Source of the DNA: Streptomyces cinnabarinus
Lineage (GTDB): Bacteria; Actinomycetota; Actinomycetes; Streptomycetales; Streptomycetaceae
Reading direction: 5' to 3'
NCBI RefSeq assembly: GCF_027270315.1
Contig: NZ_CP114413.1
Span: forward strand, 930,001 to 994,000
Length of the DNA stretch: 64,000 nt
Below, piece after piece: positions 7,166 through 16,202 of the stretch (positions within the stretch are counted from its first letter, which is position 1; each line of letters starts with the position of its first letter). The translations under genes were made by a program, and so were the position numbers. The notes below the pieces were generated by a model, which worked only from the letters and a program-made list of their open reading frames with translations, was not told the DNA's origin and did no database searches.

Positions 7166-9997
7166 ATGGCACCGCCCCTCTCCAGACGATCCCTCTTCCA
7201 GGCCGCGGCCCTCGCCGCTGCCGTGCCCGCGACCTCCCTCGCCCCAACGACCCGCGCCGCGGCGGCCGTTGCCGCACCGCCCACCGCCTCGGCGGCGCTC
7301 CCCGCACCCGCCGCCTGGACGGTCAGGCCCTTCGCCCTCGACCAAGTCGCCCTCGGCCAAGGCCTCTTCACCGACAAGCGCGAGCTGATGCTCGACCACG
7401 CCCGTGGCTACGACGTCGACCGGCTGCTCCAGGTCTTCCGCGCCAACGCCGGTCTCCCCACGGGAGACGCGGTCGCCCCCGGCGGCTGGGAGGGCCTCGA
7501 CGGCGAGGCCAACGGCAACCTCCGCGGCCACTACACCGGCCACTTCATGACGATGCTCGCCCAGGCCTGGGCCGGCACCGGCGAACAGGTCTTCGCCGAC
7601 CGGCTGCGCACGATGATCGGCGCGCTGACCGAGGTACGCGCGGCGCTGCGCAAGGACCCCGAAGTGCTGGGCACCGCGGGGAAGTTCGGTACGGCGGTCG
7701 AGAACGAGCGCGGCTCCTACCAGTACGTCGACCTGCCCTCCGGCACGCTCGGCGCCGCCTCCGCGGTCACCCTGTCGGCCTGGGTCAAGCCCACCCACGA
7801 CGGCAACTGGGCCCGGGTCCTCGACTTCGGCGACAACACCACGCGCTATCTGTACCTCGCCGCCCGCAACGCCGACGGCGTCCCGCGCTTCGCCATCACC
7901 ACCGGCGGCCCCGGCGCCGAGCAGGGCCTGAACGGCACCGCCGCGCTGCCGCTGAACCAGTGGAGCCACCTCGCCGCCACCCTCGCGGGCGGCACCGGCA
8001 TCCTCTACGTCAACGGCACCGAGGCCGCCCGCAACACCGCGATGACCCTCACCCCGGCCGCGCTCGGCACCCCCGTGAACAACTGGCTCGGCCGCTCCAA
8101 CTACCCCGCCGACCCCGTCTTCGCGGGCGCCTTCGACGAGTTCAACGTCTGGTCACGGGCCCTGACCGCCGCCGAGATCACCGGGTTGCAGGGCAGCCGG
8201 GCCGCCGACAGCGCGGCCGGACGCGGCGACCTGGCGTCGTACGCCTTCGACGAGACCTCCGGCGGCACCTTCGCGGACGGCTCGGGACGCGGACCGACCG
8301 CCACCCTGCGCCGCACCTGGGGCGGGCCGAGCCACCCGGGGTTCCTGGCGGCCTACCCGGAGACGCAGTTCATCGACCTGGAGTCCAGGACCAGCAGCGA
8401 CTACACGCAGGTGTGGGCGCCGTACTACACCGCGCACAAGATCCTCCGCGGTGTGCTGGACGCCTACCTCGCGACGGAGGACGCACGCGCCCTCGACCTC
8501 GCGTCCGGCATGGCCGACTGGATGTATTGGCGACTGTCCAAGCTGCCGGAGGCGACCCTGCAACGCATGTGGGGCCTGTTCTCCAGCGGTGAGTTCGGCG
8601 GCATCGTCGAGGCGATCTGCGATCTGCACGCGATCACCGGCAAGGCCGAACACCTCGCGCTGGCCCGGTTGTTCGACCTCGACCGGCTGATCGACTCCTG
8701 CTCCGCCGGCACCGACATCCTGGACGGCCTGCACGCCAACCAGCACATACCGATCTTCACCGGGTACCTGAGGCTGTACGACGCCACCGGAGAGCAGCGT
8801 TACCTCGACGCCGCCCGCAACTTCTGGGGCATGGTCGTCCCGCACCGCATGTACGGCATCGGCGGCACCAGCACGGGCGAGTTCTGGAAGGCGCGGGACG
8901 TCATCGCGGGCACGATCAGCGCCACGACGGCCGAGACCTGCTGCGCGTACAACCTGCTCAAGCTGAGCCGGACGCTCTTCTTCCACGAGCAGTCTCCCAA
9001 GTACATGGACTACTACGAACGGGCCCTCTACAACCAGGTGCTCGGCTCCAAGCAGGACAAGCCCGACGCGGAGAAGCCGCTCGTCACCTACTTCATCGGG
9101 CTGACGCCCGGCCATGTGCGGGACTACACCCCGAAGCAGGGCACCACCTGTTGCGAGGGCACCGGCATGGAGAGCGCCACCAAGTACCAGGACTCGGTGT
9201 ACTTCACCAAGGCCGACGGCAGCGCCCTGTACGTCAACCTCTACAGTCCGTCCCGACTGACCTGGGCGGACAAGGGAGTGACGGTCACTCAGACCACCGC
9301 CTTCCCCCGGGAGCAGGGCACCACGCTCACGATCGGGGGCGGCGGCGCCACGTTCGAGCTGCGACTGCGGGTGCCGTCCTGGGCGACCGCGGGATTCCGG
9401 GTGACGGTCAACGGGCGTGCGGTGAGCGGCACTCCGGCACCGGGGAGCTACTTCACGGTGTCACGGACCTGGCGGAGCGGGGACACCGTGCGGATCTCCA
9501 TGCCCTTCCGGCTCCGGGCGGAGAAGGCGCTGGACGACCCATCCCTCCAGACCCTGTGCTACGGCCCGGTGAACCTGGTCGGGCGCAACTCCTCGACCGC
9601 GTACCTCCCGTTGGGCCTGTACCGCAACGTCGGGCTCTCCGGCGACCTGCTGCCGTCACTCACCCCGGTCACCGGGAAGCCGCTCCACTTCACCCTGGAC
9701 GGCACGGAGTTCGCCCCCTTCCACGAGGGCACCGAGGATCCCATCCACGCCTACCTCCGGCGTTCCGAGCCCAGGGTGGTGTTCGGGGGGACCGACTCCG
9801 GGGTCGCGAACCCGGCGAAGGCAGACGGCACGACGCTGCTGGACGAGGTCTGGGCCGCGGCGCCGTTCGGCGGCAAGGGCGCGCTGGTGACGCGGGTGCG
9901 GTCGACGGTGGACGCGTGGGTGGCGGCGGGGCTGCTGAGCGCGGCCGACGGGCGGGCGGTGGTGAGCACGGCGCAGCGGGCCACGTACGCGGCGTGA
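7166..9997 (+). CDS. Secreted GH127 beta-L-arabinofuranosidase-like enzyme with inserted LamG domain
   Basis: 943 residues with a twin-arginine signal (SRRSLFQAAALAAAV, cleavage near an Ala-rich stretch), so export is through Tat. The GH127/DUF1680 barrel begins around residue 50. At about 169-382 it is interrupted by a LamG/concanavalin-like domain (LSAWVKPTHDGNWARVLDFG ... FDEFNVWSRALTAAEI), then resumes at GFLAAYPETQF. Candidate zinc/nucleophile residues by analogy with HypBA1 are E590/C592 in AETCC and C662/C663 in TTCCEG. The ATG has GAGGAG upstream. The likely role is release of L-arabinofuranose from plant cell-wall glycans or glycoproteins outside the cell. The gene stands alone; no sugar regulator is adjacent. 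Confidence 0.88.
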   Translation: MAPPLSRRSLFQAAALAAAVPATSLAPTTRAAAAVAAPPTASAALPAPAAWTVRPFALDQVALGQGLFTDKRELMLDHARGYDVDRLLQVFRANAGLPTGDAVAPGGWEGLDGEANGNLRGHYTGHFMTMLAQAWAGTGEQVFADRLRTMIGALTEVRAALRKDPEVLGTAGKFGTAVENERGSYQYVDLPSGTLGAASAVTLSAWVKPTHDGNWARVLDFGDNTTRYLYLAARNADGVPRFAITTGGPGAEQGLNGTAALPLNQWSHLAATLAGGTGILYVNGTEAARNTAMTLTPAALGTPVNNWLGRSNYPADPVFAGAFDEFNVWSRALTAAEITGLQGSRAADSAAGRGDLASYAFDETSGGTFADGSGRGPTATLRRTWGGPSHPGFLAAYPETQFIDLESRTSSDYTQVWAPYYTAHKILRGVLDAYLATEDARALDLASGMADWMYWRLSKLPEATLQRMWGLFSSGEFGGIVEAICDLHAITGKAEHLALARLFDLDRLIDSCSAGTDILDGLHANQHIPIFTGYLRLYDATGEQRYLDAARNFWGMVVPHRMYGIGGTSTGEFWKARDVIAGTISATTAETCCAYNLLKLSRTLFFHEQSPKYMDYYERALYNQVLGSKQDKPDAEKPLVTYFIGLTPGHVRDYTPKQGTTCCEGTGMESATKYQDSVYFTKADGSALYVNLYSPSRLTWADKGVTVTQTTAFPREQGTTLTIGGGGATFELRLRVPSWATAGFRVTVNGRAVSGTPAPGSYFTVSRTWRSGDTVRISMPFRLRAEKALDDPSLQTLCYGPVNLVGRNSSTAYLPLGLYRNVGLSGDLLPSLTPVTGKPLHFTLDGTEFAPFHEGTEDPIHAYLRRSEPRVVFGGTDSGVANPAKADGTTLLDEVWAAAPFGGKGALVTRVRSTVDAWVAAGLLSAADGRAVVSTAQRATYAA

Positions 9998-9998
9998 C

Positions 9999-10751
9999 CT
10001 AGGACCGGCGGCGGGGCTTTCCGCGGCGGCCGGGGGTGGCCTTCTTGGCGGGAGCGGGCTTGCGGCGCGCGGCCGTGGTGTCGGGGCGCTTGCGCCTGGG
10101 CTGCTCCTGGGCCTTCGCCTTCGGCTGCTCCTGGGCCGTCGCGCGGCCCCGGGTGCTGTTGACCGTGCGGCCGCGGACGACTCCGATGAAGTCCTCGACC
10201 AGGTCCGTCGTGGCCTCCTCCGGCCAGGACAGGGCGATGCCCGACTGGGGGGCGTCCACCAGGGTGCGGTAGGTGAGGTCCTTGCGGTGGTGGAGCCGGG
10301 CGAGTGACTGGGGCACGACAAGCAGGCCGACGTTCGCCGCGACCAGCTCGATCGCGTCCGCGGTGGTCGCGGGCCGCTCGAAGCCCGGCTCGCCCGGCGG
10401 CCGCTCCCAGCCGAGGACGTCGTCCAGGGGGTGGAAGACGACCTCGTCGGCCAGATCCTCCGTGGTGACCTCGTCGACGGCCGCGATCGCGTGCTCCTTC
10501 GGGACCACGACGACGGTGGTCTCGGTGTAGAGCGGGATCGCGCTGAAGAACGTCCGGTCGACCGGCAGCCGGACGAACGCGGCGTCCGCGCGGCCCTCCC
10601 GGAGCACCTCGGGGGCCTCGGCCGTGGTGACCGAGAGGAGGTCGAGGGGGACGTCGGGATAGCGCTCGTGCCAGATCCGCACCCACTTCGAGGGTGTCAC
10701 TCCGGGTACGTACGCGAGCCGGAACGTCAGGGGTGCTTCCGAGCCTGTCAC
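9999..10751 (-). CDS. LysR-type substrate-binding domain protein without DNA-binding domain
   Basis: 250 residues. Residues 8-190 match the periplasmic-binding-like effector domain of LysR regulators (FRLAYVPGVTPSKWVRIWHERYPDVPL, HPLDDVLGW, VAANVGLLVVPQSLAR), but there is no N-terminal helix-turn-helix. The last 50-60 residues are a Lys/Arg/Pro/Ala-rich disordered tail that could bind nucleic acid. It is divergent from a DUF5997 gene across 57 bp, a pairing typical of Streptomyces. Its role is unknown; it could sense a ligand and act through a partner or through its basic tail. Its end nearly touches the convergent glycosidase gene. Confidence 0.85.
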   Translation of the reverse strand: MTGSEAPLTFRLAYVPGVTPSKWVRIWHERYPDVPLDLLSVTTAEAPEVLREGRADAAFVRLPVDRTFFSAIPLYTETTVVVVPKEHAIAAVDEVTTEDLADEVVFHPLDDVLGWERPPGEPGFERPATTADAIELVAANVGLLVVPQSLARLHHRKDLTYRTLVDAPQSGIALSWPEEATTDLVEDFIGVVRGRTVNSTRGRATAQEQPKAKAQEQPRRKRPDTTAARRKPAPAKKATPGRRGKPRRRS

Positions 10752-10808
10752 CTGGCCAGGTTACCGGCCGTGGTCGGCGAGTGTTCCACCGGTCGATACC
10801 CTTGAGAC

Positions 10809-11201
10809 ATGACGCAGCACCATTCCGCCCAGACGATGAAGCCCGCGACAGCGGCCAAGAAGCTGGGTGTGTACCTCGACGCCACCCCCGCCGACTTCCG
10901 CGAGGGTGCCGTCTCGCGCGCCGAGCTGAACGCGCTCCAGGCCGACCCGCCGGAGTGGCTGCGCGAGCTGCGCCGCACCGGCCCGCACCCCCGTCCGGTG
11001 GTCGCGGCGAAGCTCGGCGTGTCCATCGCGGGCCTGGCCCGGGGCGGGATCAGCGAGGCGCTCACCACGGACCAGATCGAGGCGCTGAAGCAGGAGGAGC
11101 CCGAGTGGCTCCGCAAGGAGCGCGCCACCCAGGCCGAGGTCCGCAAGGAGTCGGCCCGCATCAAGCAGCAGGCCGAGCGGGCGGCCCGGCAGGACGGCTG
11201 A
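10809..11201 (+). CDS. DUF5997 family protein
   Basis: 130 residues, matching the small actinobacterial DUF5997 family as I know it: MKPATAAKKLGVYL at the N-terminus, two similar EWLRELRRTGPHPRPVVAAKLGVS / EWLRKERATQAEVRKE segments and a charged C-terminal helix. The repeated PPEWLREL / EEPEWLRKE motifs and the KLGVSIAGLARGGI stretch suggest small helical modules. Function is unknown. It is divergent from the LysR-like substrate-binding protein, which may act with it. Confidence 0.8.
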   Translation: MTQHHSAQTMKPATAAKKLGVYLDATPADFREGAVSRAELNALQADPPEWLRELRRTGPHPRPVVAAKLGVSIAGLARGGISEALTTDQIEALKQEEPEWLRKERATQAEVRKESARIKQQAERAARQDG

Positions 11202-11203
11202 CC

Positions 11204-12124
11204 TCAGCTCTTCAGGGCCGCCAGGAAGTCCGCGGACGGCGCGAAGAACAGGGTGCCGGTGACGGCCCGGGAGTAGTCGAGGATCGGGTCGGGGCCGCTG
11301 TGCGGTGAGCCCAGGAACATCCGGCCGAGCATCGTCTCGATGACGTCGGGCGTACGGGCGTAGGCGAGGAAGTACGTACCGAACTCGCCGTGCCCCGGCC
11401 TGCCGAACGGCAGCGCGGCGCGCAGGATCTCCAGGGGCTCGCCGTCCGGGCCCGTGACGGTGTTGATGTCGACGTGGGAGCCGGGGACGTCGAGTTCCAG
11501 GTTGTCCTGCTTGGAACGGCCGATGACCCGCTCCTGCGCCTCGACCGTGAGCGCCTCCCAGGCGTCCAGGTCGTGCAGGTACTTCTGCACGACCACGTAG
11601 CCGCCACCGCGGAACCCGGAGTCCTCCTCGTCGACCAGCGCCGCGAGCGAGGCGTCCGGGCCGACCGGGTTCTCGGTGCCGTCGACGAAGCCGAGGAGAT
11701 TGCGGGCGTCGAACCAGGAGAACGCCTGCACCTCGTCCTGGACGGTGATCGCGCCGCGCAGGGTCTTGAGGATCTCCGTGCTGAGCGCGAAGCACAGGTC
11801 CTGGCGGGCGGCCCGGATGTGGAAGAGCAGATCGCCCGGGGTGGACACGGCACGGTGCCGGGCACCCGTGAGCTCCCGGAAGGGGTGCAGCCCGGCTGGT
11901 CGCGGGTGGCCGAAGAGCCGGTCCCAGGCGGCCGATCCGACTCCGGCGACGCAGGTCAGCCCGCCGCCGGGGTGCGGGAACCCGAGGGCGCGGACCAATC
12001 CGGAGAGCCCGTGCAGCAGTTCGCGTACCGCGGACTCGCCGCCCGGCTCGACGGTCGCGACCAGGAACACCGCACTGGGGGCCGGTGGGCCCACCACCGG
12101 CTGCGGACGTATCGACGACGGCAT
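11204..12124 (-). CDS. Dyp-type heme peroxidase
   Basis: About 306 residues from ATG 12124, which has GGAGGG at SD distance; a longer frame to 12247 is Arg-rich and unlikely. Family hallmarks are the GxxDG motif in GFVDGTENP (catalytic Asp), the later PGSHVDINT region with the candidate proximal heme His, and the C-terminal hydrophobic strand TGTLFFAPSADFLAAL. No signal peptide is visible, so it is probably cytoplasmic or encapsulin cargo, but no encapsulin gene is adjacent. It oxidises dyes or aromatics with hydrogen peroxide. It ends 3 bp after the convergent DUF5997 gene. Confidence 0.93.
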   Translation of the reverse strand: MPSSIRPQPVVGPPAPSAVFLVATVEPGGESAVRELLHGLSGLVRALGFPHPGGGLTCVAGVGSAAWDRLFGHPRPAGLHPFRELTGARHRAVSTPGDLLFHIRAARQDLCFALSTEILKTLRGAITVQDEVQAFSWFDARNLLGFVDGTENPVGPDASLAALVDEEDSGFRGGGYVVVQKYLHDLDAWEALTVEAQERVIGRSKQDNLELDVPGSHVDINTVTGPDGEPLEILRAALPFGRPGHGEFGTYFLAYARTPDVIETMLGRMFLGSPHSGPDPILDYSRAVTGTLFFAPSADFLAALKS

Positions 12125-12276
12125 GGGACCCCTCCCGCCCTGCCCGACATGACCGCCCGACTGTACGGGCCGCCGCCCGGGCGCCGGTCGCGGCCGCGTC
12201 GGGAGCAAGGCCCGCCGCCGGTGGCCGCACAAAACCCGCATGCGCACACGCGTACGACCCTGGGATCATCCCTGGC

Positions 12277-14442
12277 ATGTCGCACAGCTTGGAATCCCTG
12301 GTCGTCCGCCACACTCTTCGTCTCCCCGCGCCCACCGGTGTCGCGGGGCAAGGCGCTGTGGCCGCACGGCAGTTCGACGCCGCGCTGATGCAGGTGGGCT
12401 TCAAGCTCTCGGCGGAACTGCTGGCGCGGCTCTCGGAGTTGTCCGAGGCGACGGTCGTGGACACCGCCACGCGCACCCTGCCCACCGTCCGCGAGCTGGT
12501 CGGCGACCACGTCCGGTACAACGCGTACTTCATCGACTTCCCGGCGAACGTCCCGGATACCGTGGACTTCTGGCGGGACTGCCTGGTCCGCGCCCTCGCC
12601 GACGAGTCCGTCCGGCCCGGGATCCTCGACCAGTTGAGCACCAGCACGGTGAACCTGCTGACCCTGCCGTCGTACGGCCGCTACCAGCACTCGTACGCCG
12701 ATCTGCTGGCCGCGCACGAGGAGTTGATCGCCTCCGTCGGTGACCGGGTGACCGTGCTGCATCTGGGCGGCGCACTCGACGACGAGATCGGCGCGCTGTA
12801 TCTGGCGCTCGCGGGGTCCACCACCCCGCTGGGCGACGAGCGGCTCGCCGACCTCGCGGTGCTGGCCGGGGTGTGCGCCGACGGGCCGCAGCCGGAGGCG
12901 ATTCCGGTGCGGGAGAACCGGGCCGTGGTCAACCGGGCCCGGCTGGCCGTGGGTGCCGGGCTGCTGCTGGACACGGTGACGGATGTGCTGCGGCTGGCCT
13001 GTGCGCTGTCCGACGGCGATGTCACGCTCCAGGAGCGGACCCGGTTCCGGGGGCTGTCCCGCCCGGTGCGGCGCGCGCTGCTCGCGGGCCTGGACTCCGT
13101 CGTCGCGGCCGCGCCCGGCAAGCTGGCCGACGTGGCCGCGCACCGTGAGGAGTTCAAGCGGCTCGGGGAGCGGCTGCACCCGCACGAGTACCCGCAATGG
13201 CCGCACGCCGCCGAGGTGTTCGCGGTGGCGCGGGGTGAGCGCAGGGCGCCGTCCCTCGACCGCGGGGTGGAGGAGCGGCTCGGCGCGGACGATCTCGTCG
13301 GCGCCGTGGAGCTGCTCAAGGACGCGCCGGGACGGCTGTTCCGGTCGGTGGACCGGCTGCTGCGCGGGTGCCGTACGCAGCAGGAGCGGGACCTCGTCGT
13401 GGGCGCCGTCGTGGAGGCGGCACCGCGGGTGTCCGGCCGGGTGGTGCTGTCGGTGCGGGAGCATCTGCACAACCGGGTCGACCGCGGTGACCGACGCCGC
13501 GTGTTCATCAACCGGCGCGGGCGTGCGTGGGTCACCGAGGACGCGCGGGCCGCGGTGCCGAGGGCCGAACGGGTGCGGCTGCTGGCCGCGTTGGACGACG
13601 AGATCCTGCGGCGGCTGCCGGAGACGGGGCGGCTGCTGGTCGACCCGGACGTCCTCGATGTGGCGCTGCCGCTGAGCGGGCGGGCGACCGCGGCCGGACT
13701 CGGAGTCCTGCCGCGCGGTTCTCTCTCGCCGGTGGAGGGCGAGCTGCTGCGGTTCTTCGTGTACTGGCGGCAGTCCCGCCGGGACACCGACTACGACCTG
13801 TCGGCGCTGATGCTGAACGACAACTACAAGACCCTGTGCTGGCTCTCGTGGACCAACCTCACGGAGGTGGAGGGCGAGCACTCCGGCGATGTCACCGAAG
13901 CGCCGCGGGGCGCCTCGGAGTTCATCAACCTGCGGCTGGGGGCCGTGCGGGGCACGTTCGTCGTGCCTCAGGTCCACATCTACTCCGGGGAGGGCTTCGA
14001 GGAGGCCGCGGAGTCGTTCTTCGGGTTCATGCTGCGGGAGGGCGAGCAGAAGGGGCGTCCGTTCGAGCCCCGGACCGTGCGGACGAAGTCGGAGCTGCGG
14101 GGTGCGGGCCGGGTGGCGCTGCCGCTGGTGTTCCTGCGCGGCGACGACGGGCGGTGGCGCGCGAAGTGGCTGCACCTGTATCTGAGCGGTGCGCCGGCGG
14201 CCAACACGGTCGAGGGGAACCGGGTGTCGGTGGCCACCCTGCTGCGCGGGATCGTCGAGCGGCGGCAGTTGACGGTGCGTTACCTCACCGAGCTGATGGG
14301 CGACGATGCCGTGACGGTGTGGGACGGGGAGAAGGTCCCGGACGGTCCGGTCACCTACGTCGGGCTCCAGCGCCCCGAGGGACTGCACCCGGACTCGCGG
14401 ATCGTGACGCCGGAAAATCTCCGCGACCTGATCCCGGAGTGA
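12277..14442 (+). CDS. Large TerD-like protein (MXAN_6230/SCO0854-type)
   Basis: 721 residues from ATG 12277. The N-terminal ~450 residues are alpha-helical and unrecognised, with a patch VGDHVRYNAYFIDFPANVPDT near the start. The last ~230 residues resemble a TerD-type calcium-binding fold: DTDYDLSALMLNDNYKTLCWLSWTNL followed by EGEHSGDVTEAP and a region on Ca-site-rich loops (FINLRLG, FVVPQVHIYSG). I place it with MXAN_6230/SCO0854 family proteins on this pattern; no N-terminal RING-type cysteines are present here. The role is unknown, possibly stress or tellurite-type envelope response. A strong terminator follows. Confidence 0.6.
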   Translation: MSHSLESLVVRHTLRLPAPTGVAGQGAVAARQFDAALMQVGFKLSAELLARLSELSEATVVDTATRTLPTVRELVGDHVRYNAYFIDFPANVPDTVDFWRDCLVRALADESVRPGILDQLSTSTVNLLTLPSYGRYQHSYADLLAAHEELIASVGDRVTVLHLGGALDDEIGALYLALAGSTTPLGDERLADLAVLAGVCADGPQPEAIPVRENRAVVNRARLAVGAGLLLDTVTDVLRLACALSDGDVTLQERTRFRGLSRPVRRALLAGLDSVVAAAPGKLADVAAHREEFKRLGERLHPHEYPQWPHAAEVFAVARGERRAPSLDRGVEERLGADDLVGAVELLKDAPGRLFRSVDRLLRGCRTQQERDLVVGAVVEAAPRVSGRVVLSVREHLHNRVDRGDRRRVFINRRGRAWVTEDARAAVPRAERVRLLAALDDEILRRLPETGRLLVDPDVLDVALPLSGRATAAGLGVLPRGSLSPVEGELLRFFVYWRQSRRDTDYDLSALMLNDNYKTLCWLSWTNLTEVEGEHSGDVTEAPRGASEFINLRLGAVRGTFVVPQVHIYSGEGFEEAAESFFGFMLREGEQKGRPFEPRTVRTKSELRGAGRVALPLVFLRGDDGRWRAKWLHLYLSGAPAANTVEGNRVSVATLLRGIVERRQLTVRYLTELMGDDAVTVWDGEKVPDGPVTYVGLQRPEGLHPDSRIVTPENLRDLIPE

Positions 14443-14544
14443 CTGGTAGCGTGAGCCGTGGCGAGGCCATGTAGGGGGCTTCCTTCTCACCGCCGCAAAG
14501 CGGATTCACTGATCTAGTCCCCTCGCTTTCCTCGCCCTCGGCTC

Positions 14545-14588
14545 AAGGTTCCGGCCGTCCCGCCCTCGCGCGGGACGGCCGGAACCTT
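14545..14588. terminator. Strong bidirectional terminator hairpin
   Basis: A perfect 19-bp stem (14545-14563 with 14570-14588) and a 6-nt loop, with AA on the left and a run of T on the right. It sits between the convergent TerD-like gene (ends 14442) and paaE (ends 14590) and can stop both transcripts. The 100 bp before it hold no gene. Confidence 0.88.
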
Positions 14589-14589
14589 T

Positions 14590-15696
14590 TCAGCTGTCGT
14601 AGTCCACCGTCAGCGTCTCGGAGACCGGGTACGACTGGCAGGTGAGCACATAGCCCGCCTCGACCTCGGCCTCTTCGAGAGCGAAGTTGCGGCGCATGTC
14701 GGCCTTGCCGTCGGTGACCAGGGCGCGGCAGGTGCCGCAGACGCCGCCCTTGCAGGCGAACGGCAGGTCGGGGCGGTTGCGTTGGGCACCGTCCAGGATG
14801 GTCCGCTCCCGGGGCAGGGCGGACGTGGTGGTGCGGCCGTCCAGGACCAGGGTGACCTGGCTGACGGGGCCGGTGGGCCCGGACTCCTCGTGGTGCACCT
14901 CGCGCACCGGCTCGTCGTCGGCGTAGAACAGCTCCTGGTGGACCCGGTCGGCGGGGACGCCGAGTTCACCGAGGACGCGCTGGGCGTCCCGGACCATGCC
15001 GTGCGGTCCGCACAGCCACCAGTGGTCGGCCGTCGCCACCTCGACGAGGCCGTCGATCAGCGCGGAGAGCCGGTCGGCGTCGAGGCGGCCGGAGAGCACC
15101 TCGGCCTCCCGGGGTTCACGGGACAGGACGTGCGCGAGCTGGAAGCGGCTCGGGTACAAGTCCTTCAGGTCGGCCAGCTCGTCGGCGAACATCACCGTGC
15201 CCGAGCGCCGGTTGCCGTAGAACAGGGTGACCGTCGAGCGGGAATCGGCGGCCAGGACGGACTCGGCGATGGAGAGCATCGGGGTGATCCCGGAGCCCGC
15301 CGCGAGCAGCACATGGTGGCCGGGGGTGGTCAGGTCCGGGGTGAAGTTGCCGGTGGGGGCCATCACCTCGACGGTGTCGCCGGGGCGCAGGTCGTTGACC
15401 AGCCAGGAGGAGAACAGGCCGCCGGGGACCACCCGGACGCCGATGCGCGGGGCCGCTCCGGCGGGCGTGCAGATCGAGTAGGAGCGACGCTCGTCGCGGC
15501 CGTCGATCTCGCGCCGCAGGGTCAGCGACTGGCCGGGCGCGAAGGCGAACTCCTCGGCCAGCTCGGCCGGGATCTCGAAGCCGACGGCGGCGGCGTCCTC
15601 GCACAGCGGCTGCACCGCGGCGACCCGCAGCGGGTGGAAGACCGGGCGGCGGCGCGGGCGTGGCTTCACGGCCTCGGCGGGGGCGGTCGGGGCCAT
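14590..15696 (-). CDS. paaE: 1,2-phenylacetyl-CoA epoxidase reductase subunit PaaE
   Basis: 368 residues; its ATG at 15696 overlaps the paaD stop by one base (TGATG). An N-terminal FAD-binding ferredoxin-reductase domain (RRSYSICTP, flavin motif) is followed by an NAD(P)-binding domain (LLAAGSGITPMLSI, WLCGPHGMVRDAQ) and a C-terminal plant-type [2Fe-2S] domain with the ligands of CKGGVCGTC and the last Cys in LTCQ. It passes electrons from NAD(P)H to the di-iron oxygenase PaaA. It is the last gene of the paaABCDE operon, ending at the terminator. Confidence 0.95.
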   Translation of the reverse strand: MAPTAPAEAVKPRPRRRPVFHPLRVAAVQPLCEDAAAVGFEIPAELAEEFAFAPGQSLTLRREIDGRDERRSYSICTPAGAAPRIGVRVVPGGLFSSWLVNDLRPGDTVEVMAPTGNFTPDLTTPGHHVLLAAGSGITPMLSIAESVLAADSRSTVTLFYGNRRSGTVMFADELADLKDLYPSRFQLAHVLSREPREAEVLSGRLDADRLSALIDGLVEVATADHWWLCGPHGMVRDAQRVLGELGVPADRVHQELFYADDEPVREVHHEESGPTGPVSQVTLVLDGRTTTSALPRERTILDGAQRNRPDLPFACKGGVCGTCRALVTDGKADMRRNFALEEAEVEAGYVLTCQSYPVSETLTVDYDS

Positions 15697-16202
15697 CAGA
15701 TCTCCTTGACGTACTCGAACGGCTCGCGGCAGGCGCGGCAGCGCCAGAGCGCCTTGCAGGAGGTGGCGGCGAACCGGGAGGTCTCCTCGGTGTCCGCGGA
15801 TCCGCAGCACGGGCAGGGCACCGTGTGCCGGGTGGGCGACAGCGTGAGCGGCACCGGGCCGCTGGGGGCGGCGGCGGGCGGGGCGATGCCGTGCTCGGTG
15901 AGCTTGCGGCGGCCCTCCGGGGTGATCCAGTCGCTGGTCCACGGCGGGTTCAGGACGGTACGGATCTCCACGCGCGCGTATCCGGCGTCCCGGAGCCGGG
16001 CGGCGACGTCGGCCCGCATCTCGGCCATGGCGGGGCAGCCGGAGTAGGTGGGGGTGAGTTCGGCGACGACCGTGCCGTTCTCGGTGAGCCTCACCTCGCG
16101 CAGGACGCCCAGGTCGGCGAGGGTCAGCATGGGCAGCTCGGGGTCCGGCACCCGCTCGGCGATCTCCCGGGCGTGCCGTGCGTCGAGCGCCAGGGTCACC
16201 AT
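15696..16202 (-). CDS. paaD: Phenylacetyl-CoA epoxidase subunit/assembly factor PaaD
   Basis: 168 residues: an N-terminal MIP18/DUF59 domain (PDPELPMLTLADLGVL ... SGCPAM, with the conserved Cys) and a C-terminal zinc-ribbon-like region (CPCCGSADTEETSRF ... CRACREPFEYVK). PaaD is thought to help mature the Fe-S or di-iron centre of the complex. It overlaps paaC by 7 bp and paaE by one base, so it is translationally coupled on both sides. Confidence 0.95.
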   Translation of the reverse strand: MVTLALDARHAREIAERVPDPELPMLTLADLGVLREVRLTENGTVVAELTPTYSGCPAMAEMRADVAARLRDAGYARVEIRTVLNPPWTSDWITPEGRRKLTEHGIAPPAAAPSGPVPLTLSPTRHTVPCPCCGSADTEETSRFAATSCKALWRCRACREPFEYVKEI

